The translations under genes and the position numbers were made by a program. Positions 63,039 to 64,000 of a stretch of DNA of 64,000 nucleotides are shown one piece after another (position 1 is the first letter of the stretch; the number at the start of each line of letters is the position of its first letter). This DNA comes from JADKAV01 sp037046735 (GTDB lineage Bacteria; Actinomycetota; Actinomycetes; S36-B12; UBA10799), in the NCBI GenBank assembly GCA_037046735.1, contig JBAOHC010000027.1, positions 744,001 through 808,000 on the forward strand, written 5' to 3'. The notes under the pieces were generated by a model. The model worked only from the letters and a program-made list of their open reading frames with translations. It was not told the origin of the DNA and did no database searches.

Positions 63039-63734
63039 TCACGCATTCAGGCAGGTCGCTGCGGCGGTGATCGTCTGGGCTGCGGCAGTGGTGTTCTGAT
63101 ACGCCACGATCCAGCCATTACCCGCCTGGAAGGTGCTCACCATGTGCACCCCGAAACTGGAGGTCGTCCCGCCTCCGCTGAGGATCTGGGTACCGGCGGG
63201 GCATTGGACTGCTAGTTGGGCAGTGCCGTTGGCCGCGATGGGTCCGGTGTTGGACACCAACTGCGTCGGACCAACTTCGGCAGCCCGCACCGACGCGTCG
63301 ACGATCTTGGCGCTGGTCACTGAGTTGTCCGCCAGCTTTGTGGTGGTGACTGCGGCGTCCGCGATCTTCGTCGTGGTCACGGCCGCATCCGCCACTTTGG
63401 TCGTCGTGACCGCCGCGTCGGCGATCTTGGTGGTGGTGACCGCGTTCGGGCCGATCACCGGGTTGGGGTAGGTGCCGGTCAGGTCACCGCCGGCGGGGCC
63501 GACCGGGTTCGCCGTCTGCGCCGACAACACACTGAGTCCTGGAGCACGAGCCGTTATCGCCTTGTTGGCCTGATTGCGCGCGATCTTCTTGACCTTGGAC
63601 TTACTCACCGCTTGTGCGGTGGACTCCGTGGGCGCTGCGGCCGCGACCCCCGCCACCCCGAGGCCGAGGATTGCCAGTGATGCGACCAAGGCCGGCGAGG
63701 GCAACAGTCGCGAGTTCCGTGTGATCATGATCAA
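63039..63734 (-). CDS. Secreted protein with decapeptide repeats (tail-fibre-like)
   Basis: About 230 residues; start at the ATG at 63734 or 63728, with TTAAGGCAGG upstream. After a signal peptide (ALVASLAILGLGVAGVAAA-A), a basic linker leads to GDLTGTYPNPVIGPNAV and then six ten-residue units such as ADAAVTTTKI, ADAAVTTTKV and ADNSVTSAKI. This GDLTGTYPNPxI opening with A-VTTxKI repeats is typical of phage tail-fibre and other surface beta-structured proteins. The C-terminal domain has two cysteines (VQCPAGTQIL, AATCLNA). Likely a cell-surface or extracellular structural protein. Confidence 0.8.
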   Translation of the reverse strand: MIMITRNSRLLPSPALVASLAILGLGVAGVAAAAPTESTAQAVSKSKVKKIARNQANKAITARAPGLSVLSAQTANPVGPAGGDLTGTYPNPVIGPNAVTTTKIADAAVTTTKVADAAVTTTKIADAAVTTTKLADNSVTSAKIVDASVRAAEVGPTQLVSNTGPIAANGTAQLAVQCPAGTQILSGGGTTSSFGVHMVSTFQAGNGWIVAYQNTTAAAQTITAAATCLNA

Positions 63735-64000
63735 CCTGCCTTAATGAGGCCCGCGACACCGGACGCCGCAAGCAAGGGCAGCCTTACTGCCCAGCGTCAC
63801 CACGGCGTCACGGGTGGGACTTGCGTCATTGCTGACACATTGCGCAGACTGGTGCGAGCGGGGCCGAGACAGGTTGAGCGATGGCAAAGACGGGCACCTT
63901 CAGCGACGACGGCAGAGATCCGCTTCTACTCGCGTTCTTGCCGGCTCCACCGGTCCACCTGTCCCTGCTGAATGCGTTCAGTGTGCAGGTGGGTGCGCAA
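63735..64000. other. Window end without a recognised gene
   Basis: About 265 bp upstream of the decapeptide-repeat gene. It should hold that gene's promoter. Open frames run through it on the plus strand but have no convincing start signal. Confidence 0.4.

Overview
The window is a high-GC, gene-dense stretch of a bacterial chromosome. The gene families point to an actinomycete-type organism (Actinomycetota): a DUF222/HNH (13E12-like) protein with a mycobacterial-type SOS box, a HisKA_3/NarL two-component pair, a FadD15-like acyl-CoA ligase, an adnexed RecC-RecB-RecD operon, TANNNT promoters a few bases before start codons (leaderless style), and many secreted proteins with classical signal peptides. 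I cannot name a genus. No rRNA or tRNA gene was seen.

Layout. 1-830 is a graveyard: a frameshifted IS110-type transposase remnant and a frameshifted DUF2075-helicase remnant, followed by about 460 bp without a gene. 1288-6569 encodes secreted proteins: a seven-repeat RCC1 protein and two CAP-domain proteins in tandem, the first frameshifted near its end. 6623-7152 holds a DUF433/DUF5615 toxin-antitoxin locus whose toxin gene has been split by a small inversion. 7477-7608 is a very short ORF with a strong RBS and an intrinsic terminator. 7732-12243 carries membrane and secreted proteins (FG-GAP protein, DUF6326) and a frameshifted NmrA-like gene. 12407-14202 is a two-component system. 15163-17425 is an overlapping pair of a nuclease-helicase (DUF2075) and a MazG-like pyrophosphohydrolase. 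18781-21686 has lipid/hydrolase genes. 21696-29868 is an accessory-looking block: a PLD-nuclease/helicase/DUF3427 protein, a hexapeptide beta-helix protein, an SNF2-type helicase with a structured leader, three tandem palindromic repeats, and a DUF222-HNH endonuclease.

29875-41103 includes an amine oxidase, secreted proteins, a queuosine salvage pair (tgt and a VUT-family transporter, convergent), a striking array of nine and a third exact 71-bp tandem repeats, an S8 protease, and a LysR-controlled thiolase/CoA-transferase operon (beta-ketoadipate end-step type). 42402-50706 is the recCBD operon with ATGA overlaps. 50769-55672 holds an MFS exporter, an opine-dehydrogenase-like enzyme, small proteins, and an ArsR/AHSA1 operon with a perfect operator over the start codon. 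55749-63734 includes a beta-lactamase-fold protein that lacks its catalytic residues, and a translationally coupled run: flavodoxin, PLP enzyme, VanX-like lipoprotein, RecQ fused to a phosphoribosyltransferase-like domain. The window ends with two small secreted proteins.

The most interesting signals beyond ordinary annotation are the 71-bp repeat array, the palindromic triplet upstream of the HNH gene, the inverted toxin gene, and the DUF2075-MazG and PLD-helicase modules as candidate nucleic-acid defence genes. All functions are inferred from motifs; none was checked by database search.
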